A stretch of 64,000 nt of DNA from Pseudomonas zanjanensis (GCF_014268745.2 NZ_JABWRB020000007.1:62001-126000); one strand, 5' to 3'. Shown: positions 44,385 through 53,827, numbered from the stretch's first letter. Numbers and translations: made by a program. The notes: generated from the letters alone by a model not told the origin.

Positions 44385-45136
44385 CAACGAGCCTCCTTGT
44401 CGCTACGTCGGGCGGCCAGCCGGGTCATCCAGCTGTCGACCAGAGCGCTGTCGAGCGGCTGCTCTAGATAAACAGACAGCAATTGGCGCACATCGTCGCT
44501 CTTCCAGGCGCCTGCCCGTCGCAACAGCGGCTCGAGGTCCTTGACCCGGTCACGTTGGCCGAACAACAGCGGCCGGGTTTTCTCCAGGTCAATCAACTGT
44601 GCCTGGTAGCTGCCGTCGATGGCTTGCAGGAAAATATGCTTGGGATAGAAACAGCCATGCATTTGATGGGCATTGTGCAGGCGACGCGCCAAGTGACCAC
44701 AGGCTTGAAGGATGCCTGTACGTTGTCCGGCACTCAGCGTCGACCAGCGCTGCAGCAGTGAATCAAGGTCATCCCAGCCGTCCAGCGCACGCGTCAACAG
44801 AACCGCCCGCGCCTCGCCGTTCACTTTGCGCTGACCGTAGAACACCGCTTGCAGCGCGGGAATGTGCAACTGCCGATAACGGCTGATATTGCGAAACTCC
44901 CGGGAAAAGCTCGGTTCACCAAACGGGTGGGACCAGGTCCGGGTCAGGTAATTGCTCTGGCGCTTGAGGTAATAACCCTGCCCTTCCAGCTCCAGCCGGA
45001 ACACGCTGCTCCAGCCATCGCCCGAGGTGTTGGGTTCGTCCACCGCGTCCAGTTGCCGCGTCCACAAGGCCTCGAAGCTGTCCAGGCCATGACGTTGCAA
45101 CAACGCCCGGTCTTCAGCGGCCAAAAAATCAGTCAT
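44384..45136 (-). CDS. InaA-family LPS kinase-like protein
   Basis: 250 residues from ATG 45136 (GAGGGG ribosome site), overlapping the wapP stop (ATGA). The kinase-like domain has RLELEGQGYYLKRQSN with the ATP-binding Lys and the catalytic area HQMHGCFYPKHIFL with QLIDLEKTRPLL. The expected catalytic Asp of WaaP (H-R-D-C-Y) is replaced in this loop (G-C-F-Y-P-K-H), the InaA variant. It may therefore use another base or be regulatory. Cotranscribed with wapP, waaP and waaG. Confidence 0.78.
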   Translation of the reverse strand: MTDFLAAEDRALLQRHGLDSFEALWTRQLDAVDEPNTSGDGWSSVFRLELEGQGYYLKRQSNYLTRTWSHPFGEPSFSREFRNISRYRQLHIPALQAVFYGQRKVNGEARAVLLTRALDGWDDLDSLLQRWSTLSAGQRTGILQACGHLARRLHNAHQMHGCFYPKHIFLQAIDGSYQAQLIDLEKTRPLLFGQRDRVKDLEPLLRRAGAWKSDDVRQLLSVYLEQPLDSALVDSWMTRLAARRSDKEAR

Positions 45137-45867
45137 TCGCGCCCCTCGAAAAATCTCACCACGTGGCGGATGCGCTTCTTGTCGCACGCATCGAGCCGGT
45201 CGCGCTGGCGGTATTGCAGGTAAAAACGCAGGCGCTGCGTGGCCGACAAATGGTATTTGGCCACTTTATCCAGGCACGCCAAGTCCTTGGTGATACGGTA
45301 CTTGAGCCAGAAACCGCGCCAGAAATCGCCGTTCGGGCAGTCGATCAGAAACAGCTGCGAACGGTCGTCGATGAGCAGGTTGCGCCATTTGAGATCGTTA
45401 TGGGTGAAGCGGTGGTCGTGCATGGTTCGCGTATAACCGGCCAGTTGCCGGCTGACGTTATCGACCCAGGCACGGTCCGCCAGCCTCGGATCTTGGCGCT
45501 CGGCGAGGGCCGAGAGGTCTTCGGTATGCGGCAGTTCGCGGGTGATCAGCGCCCCACGGGCATAGGTCGCGCCGTTTCGCTCCAAGCCCCAGCCCACGAC
45601 TTCAGCGGTGGGGATGCCCCATTTGGCGAAGCGCTTGAGGTTCTGCCATTCGGACTTGACCCGTGGCTTGCCCAGGTAGCGCCGCAAGCCTTTGCCGGCC
45701 CCGACGTAGCGCTTGACGTAATAATTCACGCCGTTGCGCTGTACCCGGATCACCTCGGACAACGGGTCGCGGGTCAAGCGCTCTCCTTGCAATGCGAACA
45801 CCGCTTCGAGGCTGCCAAAATCCTCTGCCAACTCGGCATATGCCGGTTCCAGATTCCAACCCGACAT
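45133..45867 (-). CDS. wapP: LPS kinase WapP
   Basis: 244 residues. Kinase-like fold with VNYYVKRYVGAGKG near residue 48, catalytic loop FTHNDLKWRNLLID (Asp-Lys) and DFG-equivalent LFLIDCPNGD. The length and order (directly downstream of waaP) match P. aeruginosa wapP. It likely phosphorylates an inner-core heptose with ATP. The 4-base overlap with the next kinase and the one-base contact with waaP indicate translational coupling. Confidence 0.85.
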   Translation of the reverse strand: MSGWNLEPAYAELAEDFGSLEAVFALQGERLTRDPLSEVIRVQRNGVNYYVKRYVGAGKGLRRYLGKPRVKSEWQNLKRFAKWGIPTAEVVGWGLERNGATYARGALITRELPHTEDLSALAERQDPRLADRAWVDNVSRQLAGYTRTMHDHRFTHNDLKWRNLLIDDRSQLFLIDCPNGDFWRGFWLKYRITKDLACLDKVAKYHLSATQRLRFYLQYRQRDRLDACDKKRIRHVVRFFEGRE

Positions 45868-46673
45868 CAGAGCGCGTCCCCGTACCGCTGCTTGCGGGCA
45901 TACAGTTTGTTGGCCTTGCCTTCGAGCCAGGCCAGCAGCGAAGCCTCTTCGGCGAGGATTCGACGCAGCGGCTGTTGGAAATAGCCTTTGAGAAAACGCA
46001 GTTTGTCGCGGCGGGTCAGGCCGATGTCCAGCGCCGAAAAATACAGCGCCGCCAGGTCCTTGTTGCGCCAGCGAGTGGTGATGGCAGGACGGGTCTGGGC
46101 GCGGTGCAGGTCGATCACCGAGAGCTTGAAATCCCCTGGTGTCACCGGTTTGTCGGTGTGCAGGAGGAAGTGGCAGATGTAGCAGTCACGATGGTTGACC
46201 CCAGCGCGGTGCATCATGCCGGTCATGCGCGCCACTTCGGCGATCAGCGCCCGCTTGAGCGTCGGCTGCGGCGGCTGCTTGACCCAGTCGATGCTGAAGT
46301 CTTCGAGGCTGACGGTCGGCGCCAGCTCCTCGGTGACGATGAACGAGTGCTGGTCCGCCGGGTTGCTGCCCTTCTCGCCGTAGGCGACCGCCGTCATGGT
46401 CGGCACACCCGCTTCCTGCAAGCGCTGGATCGCCTTCCACTCCTGCCCCGCGCCGAGTACCGGCAGCTTGGCGGTGAACAGGTTCTTGAAGATCTCGCCC
46501 CAACCGATTCCGCGGTGGATCTTCACGAAAAAACCGCGACCGTCCACCTCCGTGCGCAAGGTGCGCCGGGCCTCCAGTTCGCGATAGACCTCGCCCTTGA
46601 GCGCTTCGACTTCGGCGAACGCATCGCGCCCGGCCCAAAGGCTCTTGAACGGTTCGGCCAGCATCAACTTCAT
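45867..46673 (-). CDS. waaP: LPS core heptose I kinase WaaP
   Basis: 268 residues. Phosphorylates heptose I of the LPS inner core, essential in P. aeruginosa. Conserved motifs: GRGFFVKIHRGIGWGEI with the ATP-binding Lys, the catalytic NHRDCYICHFLL (Asp) and VIDLHRAQTRP with the metal-binding Asp. The start ATG overlaps the waaG stop (ATGA). Confidence 0.95.
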   Translation of the reverse strand: MKLMLAEPFKSLWAGRDAFAEVEALKGEVYRELEARRTLRTEVDGRGFFVKIHRGIGWGEIFKNLFTAKLPVLGAGQEWKAIQRLQEAGVPTMTAVAYGEKGSNPADQHSFIVTEELAPTVSLEDFSIDWVKQPPQPTLKRALIAEVARMTGMMHRAGVNHRDCYICHFLLHTDKPVTPGDFKLSVIDLHRAQTRPAITTRWRNKDLAALYFSALDIGLTRRDKLRFLKGYFQQPLRRILAEEASLLAWLEGKANKLYARKQRYGDAL

Positions 46674-47794
46674 TGCGCGTGCTCCGCCAATATCACATCC
46701 GCCGCGTGCTGCGGCATGCTGTAGAGGTCGGCCGTCTCGGCGAAGGCCAGACCGTTGCGGCTCCAGGCCGCCCGTGCCTGGGCGTCGTTCAACATGCGCC
46801 CCAGGTAGTCGGTGAGCTGGGCTTGTTCGAACGGCTCATCCAGCACCAGGCCACTGTCGGCCTCGGCGATGTAATGGGCGTACCCACACACCGCGCTGAC
46901 CAGCACCGGCAACCCGGCCACCAGTGCTTCGAGCAATACGGTGCCGGTGTTCTCGTTGTACGCCGGGTGGATCAACAGGTCGGCGCCCAGCAGGAAACGC
47001 GGGATATCGCTGCGGCCCTTGAGGAACCGCACGTTGTCGCCCAGGCCCAGCGCGGCGCTTTGCAGTTGGAATACTTTGGGGTCGTCCTGGCCAATTACAA
47101 ACAGCCGGGTGCGTTTTCTCAGCTCGGCTGGCAACGCGGCCAGGGCCTTGAGGCTGCGATCCACGCCCTTGGTCTTGAACCCAGAGCCGATCTGCACCAG
47201 CAGCAGGTCGTCGTCGGCCAGCTCGAATTCGGCCCGGAACGCGGCGCGGATCTCGTCGGCGTCGGCGGGCCGGCGCCGGTCCTGGGCGATGCCCGGCGGC
47301 AGCAGGTGGAAACGTTCCAGCGGCGTGCCGTAGTGCTTGATGAACAGCGGCTGCTGGACTTCGGAGATCATCAGGACTTCGGTCTTGGCATCCTTGGCGA
47401 ACACGGCCCGCTCATACTCGGCGAAATGCCGGTAGCGGCCCCAGCGCCGGTACAGCGAATTGCGCAGGTTCTGCGCCTTGTCTTCGAAGCAGCCGTCGGC
47501 GGCGTAGTACACGTCCAGGCCGGGCATCTTGTTGAAGCCAATCAACCGGTCCACCGGGCGCTTGGCCAGGTCGGCCTCCATCCACGCACTGAGTTTCTCG
47601 TTGCGACGATGATTGAACAGCGCCTTGACCGGTGCCACCAGCACCTCGAAGCCTGGCGGCACGTCACCTTCCCAGATCAGCGTGTAGACGCGGATCTGGT
47701 GGCCGCGTCGCTGACACTCCAGGGCGATGCGCATGAAGTCACGCTGCAGGCCACCAAAGGGGAAATACTTGTAAAGGACAAAAGCCAATTGCAT
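46670..47794 (-). CDS. waaG: LPS glucosyltransferase WaaG
   Basis: 374 residues, GT-B family 4 retaining transferase. The N-terminal FVLYKYFPFGGLQRDF and C-terminal HPAYNENTGTVLLEAL (E-x7-E) match WaaG. It transfers the first outer-core hexose onto heptose II on the cytoplasmic side of the membrane. Start ATG at 47794 shares its last base with the waaC stop. Confidence 0.94.
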   Translation of the reverse strand: MQLAFVLYKYFPFGGLQRDFMRIALECQRRGHQIRVYTLIWEGDVPPGFEVLVAPVKALFNHRRNEKLSAWMEADLAKRPVDRLIGFNKMPGLDVYYAADGCFEDKAQNLRNSLYRRWGRYRHFAEYERAVFAKDAKTEVLMISEVQQPLFIKHYGTPLERFHLLPPGIAQDRRRPADADEIRAAFRAEFELADDDLLLVQIGSGFKTKGVDRSLKALAALPAELRKRTRLFVIGQDDPKVFQLQSAALGLGDNVRFLKGRSDIPRFLLGADLLIHPAYNENTGTVLLEALVAGLPVLVSAVCGYAHYIAEADSGLVLDEPFEQAQLTDYLGRMLNDAQARAAWSRNGLAFAETADLYSMPQHAADVILAEHAQ

Positions 47795-48852
47795 CAGCGC
47801 GGCTCCTCAGCCAATAACGTGCTCAGGTGGCTGGCAACACGCTCGGGGTTCAGACGCGTGAAGCACAGGGGCTGCTCGCGTTTCAGGTCAAACCGCCGGG
47901 CATCCTCGGCGGTTGGCGGATAAGTGCAATGTTTCTGCATGCACGGCGCACAAGGGAAATCACTGGCGAGGTGAATCTGGCCCCTGCCATAGGCGCCGGT
48001 CAGCACCGGATTGGTTGGGCCGAGCAAGGAAATGGTCGGCACGTCCAGGGCCGCGGCCAAATGGCCGAGACCGGTGTCCACGGCCACGCAAGCCTGGGCC
48101 CCGGCAAGCACTTTGCCCATGCCGCCGAGGTTCAGCTTCGGCAGTACCAGGGCGTTGCGCAGCCCGTTGGCGATGCGTTCGGCCCGGGCCTTCTCGGCAG
48201 GGTTGCCCCACGGCAGTTTGACGACCACGCCGAACTGGCCCATGCGCTCGGTGAGCTGGCGCCAGTAAAGTTCGGGCCAATGCTTGGATTCCCAGGTCGT
48301 GCCATGCAGGAACACCACATAAGGGTAAGGACGCGGCAATTCGACCAGTCGGTCGATGTCGAGGCCATAGCTGCCTTGGATTTTCGGTAAGTCATAGCCC
48401 AGCGCCAAGGCGAACAATTGACGCACCCGCTCGACCGCATGTTGACCACGGGCCACGGCCAGGCGACGCGAATAGAAGCGCGCCGCGAGGGGCTCACGCG
48501 CAGAATCCTTATCCAGGCCAGCCACCGGCGCCTTGACGTAGCGGGTCAGCCAGGCACTTTTCAACAGGCCTTGGGCATCGATCACCAGGTCGTACTTTTC
48601 GGCGCGCACGCTCTGCTTGAAACGTCGCCATTCGCCACTCTTGATGGTCTGCCAAAGGTTCTTGCGCCAGCGACGGATCGCCACGGGAATGACTTTGCCC
48701 ACGGCCGGGTGCCAGGTGGGGATTTCGGCAAAGCCTTCTTCCACCACCCAGTCGAACTTGATGCCGGGAATCGCCCGCGCCGCGTCGGTCAGCGCCGGCA
48801 ACGTGTGGACCACATCCCCCAGCGAAGAGGTCTTGATCAGCAATACCCGCAA
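47794..48852 (-). CDS. waaC: Heptosyltransferase I WaaC
   Basis: 352 residues starting at TTG 48852 (no ATG in range; one base after the waaF stop). Adds heptose I to Kdo from ADP-heptose. N-terminal VLLIKTSSLGDVVHTLPAL, then FDWVVEEGFAEIP, and C-terminal AVDTGLGHLAAALDVPTISL of the heptosyltransferase family. The TTG start probably lowers translation and couples it to waaF. Confidence 0.95.
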   Translation of the reverse strand: MRVLLIKTSSLGDVVHTLPALTDAARAIPGIKFDWVVEEGFAEIPTWHPAVGKVIPVAIRRWRKNLWQTIKSGEWRRFKQSVRAEKYDLVIDAQGLLKSAWLTRYVKAPVAGLDKDSAREPLAARFYSRRLAVARGQHAVERVRQLFALALGYDLPKIQGSYGLDIDRLVELPRPYPYVVFLHGTTWESKHWPELYWRQLTERMGQFGVVVKLPWGNPAEKARAERIANGLRNALVLPKLNLGGMGKVLAGAQACVAVDTGLGHLAAALDVPTISLLGPTNPVLTGAYGRGQIHLASDFPCAPCMQKHCTYPPTAEDARRFDLKREQPLCFTRLNPERVASHLSTLLAEEPR

Positions 48853-48853
48853 G

Positions 48854-49888
48854 TTACCGGACCTCCACGGGGGTGCCCTGCAAACGCTCCAGGGCCTCGT
48901 TCACCGACGGCGGCATGAGCTGGCGCAGGCAGTTGTAATGACCGAAACGGCAGGTACGATCGAAGCATGGACTGCACTCGATGCCCAGGCGCACGACTTC
49001 GACCTGGTCGGCCAGCGGCGGCGTGAAGCCTGGCGAGGTGGAACCGTAGACCGCCACCAATGGACGATTCAAGGCCGCGGCCACATGCATCAGGCCCGAG
49101 TCGTTGGAGACCACCGAATCGGCGCAGGACAGCAGGTCGATGGCCTCGGCCAGGGACGTGTCGCCACTGAGGTTCACCGACTCTTCCCGAAGACCCGGGA
49201 TCAGCCGCGAGCGGATGTCCTCGCCCACCGGGTGATCTTTTTTCGAACCGAACAGCCAGACTTGCCAGCCTTCGCGAATTTTCGCCTCGGCCACCTGGGC
49301 GTAGTGCTCCGCCGGCCAGCGCTTGGATTCGCCGAACTCCGCACCTGGACACAGGGCGAGCACTGGGCGATCCAGGCTCAGGCCGAACTTGGCCAGCGCC
49401 GCGTCACGGGTCACCGGGTCGATCCGCAGGCTCGGCCGCGGATACGGCTTGGGCAACTCGGAGCCAGGTTCGTAGGCCAGGGCCATGAAGCGCTCGATCA
49501 TCAACGGATAACGTTCTTTGTCCAGCTTGCGCACGTCGTTGAGCAGGCCGTAGCGAAACTCGCCACGCCAGCCGGTGCGCTTGGGGATGCCGGCGAAGAA
49601 CGGCACCAGCGCCGACTTCAACGAGTTGGGCAACAGGATCGCCTGGTCGTACTGACCGGCCAGGGATTTACCGATGCGCCGACGGGTCGCCAGCTCCAGC
49701 GCGCCGTGGCCGAGCGGGAAGCTCAAGGCCTTGCGCACTTCGGGCATACGTTCCAGGATCGGCCGGCTCCACTCAGGGGCCAGGACGTCGATTTCGCACT
49801 GCGGATGACGCTGTTTCAAACACTGGAACAGTGTCTGCGCCATCACCATGTCACCGACCCAACTGGGCCCAACGATCAAAATATTCAT
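48854..49888 (-). CDS. waaF: Heptosyltransferase II WaaF
   Basis: 344 residues from ATG 49888 (longer frame to 49942 rejected). Adds heptose II to heptose I. N-terminal ILIVGPSWVGDMVMAQTLF, mid CPGAEFGESKRWPAEHYA and C-terminal VSNDSGLMHVAAALNRPLV. First gene of the tightly packed core operon; a terminator-like hairpin lies just 20 bases upstream of the ATG. Confidence 0.96.
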   Translation of the reverse strand: MNILIVGPSWVGDMVMAQTLFQCLKQRHPQCEIDVLAPEWSRPILERMPEVRKALSFPLGHGALELATRRRIGKSLAGQYDQAILLPNSLKSALVPFFAGIPKRTGWRGEFRYGLLNDVRKLDKERYPLMIERFMALAYEPGSELPKPYPRPSLRIDPVTRDAALAKFGLSLDRPVLALCPGAEFGESKRWPAEHYAQVAEAKIREGWQVWLFGSKKDHPVGEDIRSRLIPGLREESVNLSGDTSLAEAIDLLSCADSVVSNDSGLMHVAAALNRPLVAVYGSTSPGFTPPLADQVEVVRLGIECSPCFDRTCRFGHYNCLRQLMPPSVNEALERLQGTPVEVR

Positions 49889-49907
49889 GTGCTTTCCAAA
49901 AACGATA

Positions 49908-49929
49908 CGGGGAGGCCTACGCCTCCCCG
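49908..49929 (-). terminator. Terminator-like hairpin in the waaF leader
   Basis: CGGGGAGGC / GCCTCCCCG form a 9-base stem with a 4-base loop, followed on the minus strand by TATCGTTTTTGG and then the waaF ATG 20 bases further on. It could be a leftover terminator of a lost upstream gene or an attenuator. Confidence 0.55.
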
Positions 49930-50045
49930 CCTCGAGAATCACTGTGGCTTAGGTCGTTGCCTGTTGCCCTAATCTACAACACACCGCCAATCAACTGTGG
50001 CAGTACTCATCTGTTTCAAGTACCGCGCAGCACCGCCAATCCACT

Positions 50046-50672
50046 GTGGGAGCGGGCTTGCTCGCGAAAGGGCCAGCCCATCCGACATCAATGTCACCTG
50101 ACACTCCGCTATCGCGAGCAGGCTCGCTCCCACAGGGGGCCTGCATACGTTTCCAGCACCGTGCAGCACCGCAAATCCATTGTGGGAGCGAGCCTGCTCG
50201 CGAAGAGGCCGGGACATCCAACATCAATGTCGCCTGACACTCCGCTTTCGCGAGCAGGCTCGCTCCCACAGGGGCCCGCAGAGGTTTCAAGCTCTGCGCA
50301 ACACCACCAATCCATTGTGGGAGCGGGCTTGCTCGCGAAGGGCCAGCCCATCCAACATCAATGTCGCCTGACACTCCGCCTTCGCGAGCAGGCTCGCTCC
50401 CACAGGGGGCCTGCATACGTTTCCAGCACCGTGCTGCACCACCAATCCATTGTGGGAGCGGGCTTGCTCGCGAAGGGCCAGCCCATCCAACATCAATGTC
50501 GCCTGACACTCCGCCTTCGCGAGCAAGCCCGCTCCCACAGGGGCCCGCAGAGGTTTCAAGCTCTGCGCAACACCACCAATCCATTGTGGGAGCGAGCCTG
50601 CTCGCGAAGGGCCAGCCCATCCAACATCAATGTCGCCTGACACTCCGCTTTCGCGAGCAGGCTCGCTCCCAC
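50046..50672. repeat. Higher-order REP tandem array (five pairs, about 135-base unit)
   Basis: Ten REP elements alternate in orientation: forward at 50046, 50182, 50317, 50452, 50586 and inverse at 50112, 50247, 50381, 50516, 50650. Each ~135-base unit carries one pair. The spacers alternate between two types (GCATACGTTTCCAGCACC and GCAGAGGTTTCAAGCTC), so the real period is about 270 bases. With waaF's leader it fills the 794-base gap before glnE. Confidence 0.95.
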
Positions 50673-50682
50673 ATTTAAAGCT

Positions 50683-53622
50683 TCAGCTCAGTCCCAGCTC
50701 CCGCCAGATCCGCACTACCTGCCGGCGCTCATCCACGAACTGGTCGCCTGCGATCACCCCGGCATCTTTCTGCAAGGCTTGGCGGTGGGCGGCGGAGCGG
50801 TAGGCTTTGTAGGCCTCGCGTAACAGCGTCGCGTCTTCGGACGGCATCAACCCGACTTCCTGCAACCCGTCCAGGATGCGGATGTTATCGGTGTAGCGCA
50901 CCAGCGATGGATGCTCTTCGGACCACGCCAGGGCCGCGTATTGCACCATAAATTCAATATCGACGATACCTCCGGCATCCTGCTTGAGGTCGAAGGGCGC
51001 CGCGGCCTCGAAGGCATTCGGCGCGGTCCCGGCGGCGGTGGCCTTGCTGCCAAGGTTGTCACGCATCTTGGCGCGCATCTCGCTGACTTCCTGGCGCAGC
51101 GTCGGCAAGTCACGCTTGCGTCCCAACACCTGGATGCGGACCTTTTCGAACGCCTGGCCCACGTCCTGACTCCCCACCAGCACACGGGCTCGCACCAGCG
51201 CCTGATGCTCCCAGGTCCAGGCTTCGTTCTCCTGGTAGCGGGCAAACGCCCCGAGGGAACTGACCAGCAACCCCGACGCCCCGGACGGTCGCAGGCGCAT
51301 ATCCACTTCATACAACTGCCCGGAGTTGGTCTGGGCGGTCAGCAGGTGAATGATCCGCTGGCCAAGCCGGGTGAAGAATTGCGCGCCGTCGATGGGTTTC
51401 GGGCCGTCGGTTTCCGCCTGCGGGTCGCCATCGTGGATGAACACCAGGTCCAGGTCGGAACCATGGCCCAATTCCAGGCCGCCGACTTTCCCGTAACCGA
51501 CAATAATGAAGCCCGGGTCACACAGGCTGCCGTCGGTGCGCAACGGCACGCCGTGCTTGGCGGCCGTCTGGCGCCAGGCCAGGGCCAGCACTTGTTCGAG
51601 AATCGCCTCGGCCAGCCAGGTCAGGTAATCGCTGACCTTCATCAACGGCAGGCTGCCGGCGATTTCCGACGCCGCCACCCGCAGACGGTGCGCCAGCTTG
51701 AAATGCCGCAACGCCTCCATTTGCTGCTCCAGATCATCCTCGGGAATGCGCGTCAGGCGCTCACGCAACTCCGCCGCCAATTCCGGCGCCAGGGGCGGCT
51801 TGAACAGCCGGCCCTCGTTGAGCAACTCATCGAGCAGCAGCGGGAAACGGGTGATTTGCTCGGCAATCCACGGGCTCGCCGCGCACAGCGTCAGCAAGCG
51901 CCGCAGGGCCCCGGGGTTTTCCGTCAACAACACAAGGTAGGCCGAACGGCGAGCCACGGCTTCTACCAAGGGCAGCACCCGCTCCAACACCAGGTCCGGA
52001 TCGGCATGCTCCACAGCCTGGGCCAGCAGGCGCGGAATGAACGCATCCAGGCGTTCGCGCCCCAAGCGCTGCATGGCGCGCAATTGCGGGCTGCCGCGCA
52101 GGACGGCCAGGGCCTTGAGGGCTTTGGGCGCATCGACGAAGCCGCCCTCTTCCAACTGACGGCACGCCACTTCTTCATTCTGGCTGTCTTCCCACAACGG
52201 CAACCATTCGCCGCCGACCACCACTTCGCTTTCACCGCCCTCTTCTTCATCCGGGTCGGCGATGACCTGGCCGAAATGCCAGGCCACGCGCCCGCGCCAG
52301 TACATCAATCGCTCATGAAAGGCCGACCAGTCGGCAAAACCCAGCATGAACGCAATGCGCGCCTGATCCTGCGGGCTGTCCGGCAGCATCTGGGTCTGGC
52401 GATCGGCGATGGCCTGAATCGCATGCTCGGTATAACGCAGGAATTCGTAGCCCTGGCGCAGCTCATCGATCACCTTGGCCGGCAGGTAACCCTGGCCCTC
52501 CAGGGTGTTCAACACCTTGAGCAGCGGCCGCTGCTGCAAGCTCAAGTCGCGTCCACCGTGGATCAGCTGGAACGCCTGGGCAATGAACTCGACCTCGCGA
52601 ATGCCGCCCGAGCCCAACTTGATGTTGTCGGCCATGCCCTTGCGCCGCACCTCCTGCTGGATCAACTGCTTCATGGTGCGCAGCGCTTCGATGGCGGAGA
52701 AATCCAGGTAACGGCGATAGACGAACGGACGCAGCATGTCGAGCAGTTGCGCGCCGGCCACCTGGTCGCCGGCCACCACCCGCGCCTTGATCATGGCGTA
52801 GCGTTCCCAATCGCGGCCCTGGTCCTGGTAATACTGCTCCAGGGCATTGAAGCTCAGCACCAGGGCACCGGCCGAGCCGTAGGGGCGCAGGCGCATGTCG
52901 ACGCGGAACACGAAGCCGTCGACGGTCATCGGGTCGAGGGCCTTGATCAGGCGCTGGCCGACGCGGATGAAAAATTCCTGGTTATCCAGCGGCCGCTTGA
53001 CACCCACGGTTTCACCGCCCTCGGGGTACGCGAAGATCAGGTCGATGTCCGACGACAGGTTCAGCTCCACCGCCCCCAGCTTGCCCATGCCGAGGATGAC
53101 CATCTGCTGCGGCTCGCCGCTGCGCCGCCCGGTGGGCGTGCCGAACTGCTGGCTGAGGCGCTGATACAACCATTGGTAAGCCTGGTCGATGCAGGTGTCG
53201 GCCATGTCCGAGAGGTCGCGACAGGTCTGGACCAGATCGGCCTGGCGGGTCAGGTCGCGCCAGATGATCCGCACTTGCTGGCGGGTACGTTGGCGGCGCA
53301 GGACGCGGCCCAGTTCGTCTTCGGTTTCGGCGGCCTGGACGGCGGCGCCGATCTGCGCACACATTTCGCCGGGTGCCAGGCTACGGTCCAGTTCGCCGCT
53401 GCGCACCAGCTCCAGGAGCATCACCGGGTCACGAACACTCTGCTCGATGACAAAGTCGCTGGCGGCGGCAATGCGGTTGAACGCCTCCCAGCGTTGCGGG
53501 GTCCAGGCCGACAGCCCATGATCGTCGTCGAGGCAGGCGACCGCCGCACGGAACGACTGCTCGGCACGACTGACCAATGACTGGAGAATCGCAGGTACTT
53601 CGACAAGCGAGGGCAGGCTCAT
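50683..53622 (-). CDS. glnE: Glutamine synthetase adenylyltransferase/deadenylase GlnE
   Basis: 979 residues. Adds and removes AMP on glutamine synthetase in response to nitrogen status through PII. Two nucleotidyltransferase halves are visible: LGMGKLGAVELNLSSDIDL near residue 180 (deadenylase half) and VGYGKVGGLELGHGSDLDL near residue 700 (adenylylase half). Full length. The neighbouring upstream gap carries a 25-base palindrome 35 bases before the ATG. Confidence 0.97.
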   Translation of the reverse strand: MSLPSLVEVPAILQSLVSRAEQSFRAAVACLDDDHGLSAWTPQRWEAFNRIAAASDFVIEQSVRDPVMLLELVRSGELDRSLAPGEMCAQIGAAVQAAETEDELGRVLRRQRTRQQVRIIWRDLTRQADLVQTCRDLSDMADTCIDQAYQWLYQRLSQQFGTPTGRRSGEPQQMVILGMGKLGAVELNLSSDIDLIFAYPEGGETVGVKRPLDNQEFFIRVGQRLIKALDPMTVDGFVFRVDMRLRPYGSAGALVLSFNALEQYYQDQGRDWERYAMIKARVVAGDQVAGAQLLDMLRPFVYRRYLDFSAIEALRTMKQLIQQEVRRKGMADNIKLGSGGIREVEFIAQAFQLIHGGRDLSLQQRPLLKVLNTLEGQGYLPAKVIDELRQGYEFLRYTEHAIQAIADRQTQMLPDSPQDQARIAFMLGFADWSAFHERLMYWRGRVAWHFGQVIADPDEEEGGESEVVVGGEWLPLWEDSQNEEVACRQLEEGGFVDAPKALKALAVLRGSPQLRAMQRLGRERLDAFIPRLLAQAVEHADPDLVLERVLPLVEAVARRSAYLVLLTENPGALRRLLTLCAASPWIAEQITRFPLLLDELLNEGRLFKPPLAPELAAELRERLTRIPEDDLEQQMEALRHFKLAHRLRVAASEIAGSLPLMKVSDYLTWLAEAILEQVLALAWRQTAAKHGVPLRTDGSLCDPGFIIVGYGKVGGLELGHGSDLDLVFIHDGDPQAETDGPKPIDGAQFFTRLGQRIIHLLTAQTNSGQLYEVDMRLRPSGASGLLVSSLGAFARYQENEAWTWEHQALVRARVLVGSQDVGQAFEKVRIQVLGRKRDLPTLRQEVSEMRAKMRDNLGSKATAAGTAPNAFEAAAPFDLKQDAGGIVDIEFMVQYAALAWSEEHPSLVRYTDNIRILDGLQEVGLMPSEDATLLREAYKAYRSAAHRQALQKDAGVIAGDQFVDERRQVVRIWRELGLS

Positions 53623-53656
53623 GGTCTATCCTTGATCGGCGCGGGAAAGGCTGGAT

Positions 53657-53681
53657 GTAGTGTTTTTTCAAAAGACACTAC
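53657..53681. promoter_or_regulatory. 25-base palindrome ahead of glnE
   Basis: GTAGTGTTTTTT-C-AAAAGACACTAC, 11 of 12 positions paired, centred at 53669, 35 bases before the glnE ATG. It shares the GTAGT/ACTAC ends of the aceE operators. Could be an operator or an RNA hairpin. Confidence 0.45.
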
Positions 53682-53827
53682 CTGATCGACTGTCGAACAA
53701 AGATGATAAATAGCTGAAAATCTGATTTTATTGGCAGCCGGCATCAAGTTTTTACCTGTTCGAGTTGGCTAAAGACCAACAGTAACGATTATTCTCACAA
53801 CGAAACGAGGGGCCACGAGCCGCTCAG

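Noticed and set aside
50046..50672. CRISPR-like regular array
   Set aside because: Repeats alternate in orientation, spacers are themselves repeated, and no cas gene is present; this is a REP array.
49831..50678. Frames of 100-270 residues with repeated REQARSHRG-type phrases
   Set aside because: Translation of the REP array, not a repeat protein.
50911..53580. 889-residue open frame antisense to glnE
   Set aside because: Shadow of glnE; Gln/His-rich nonsense composition.
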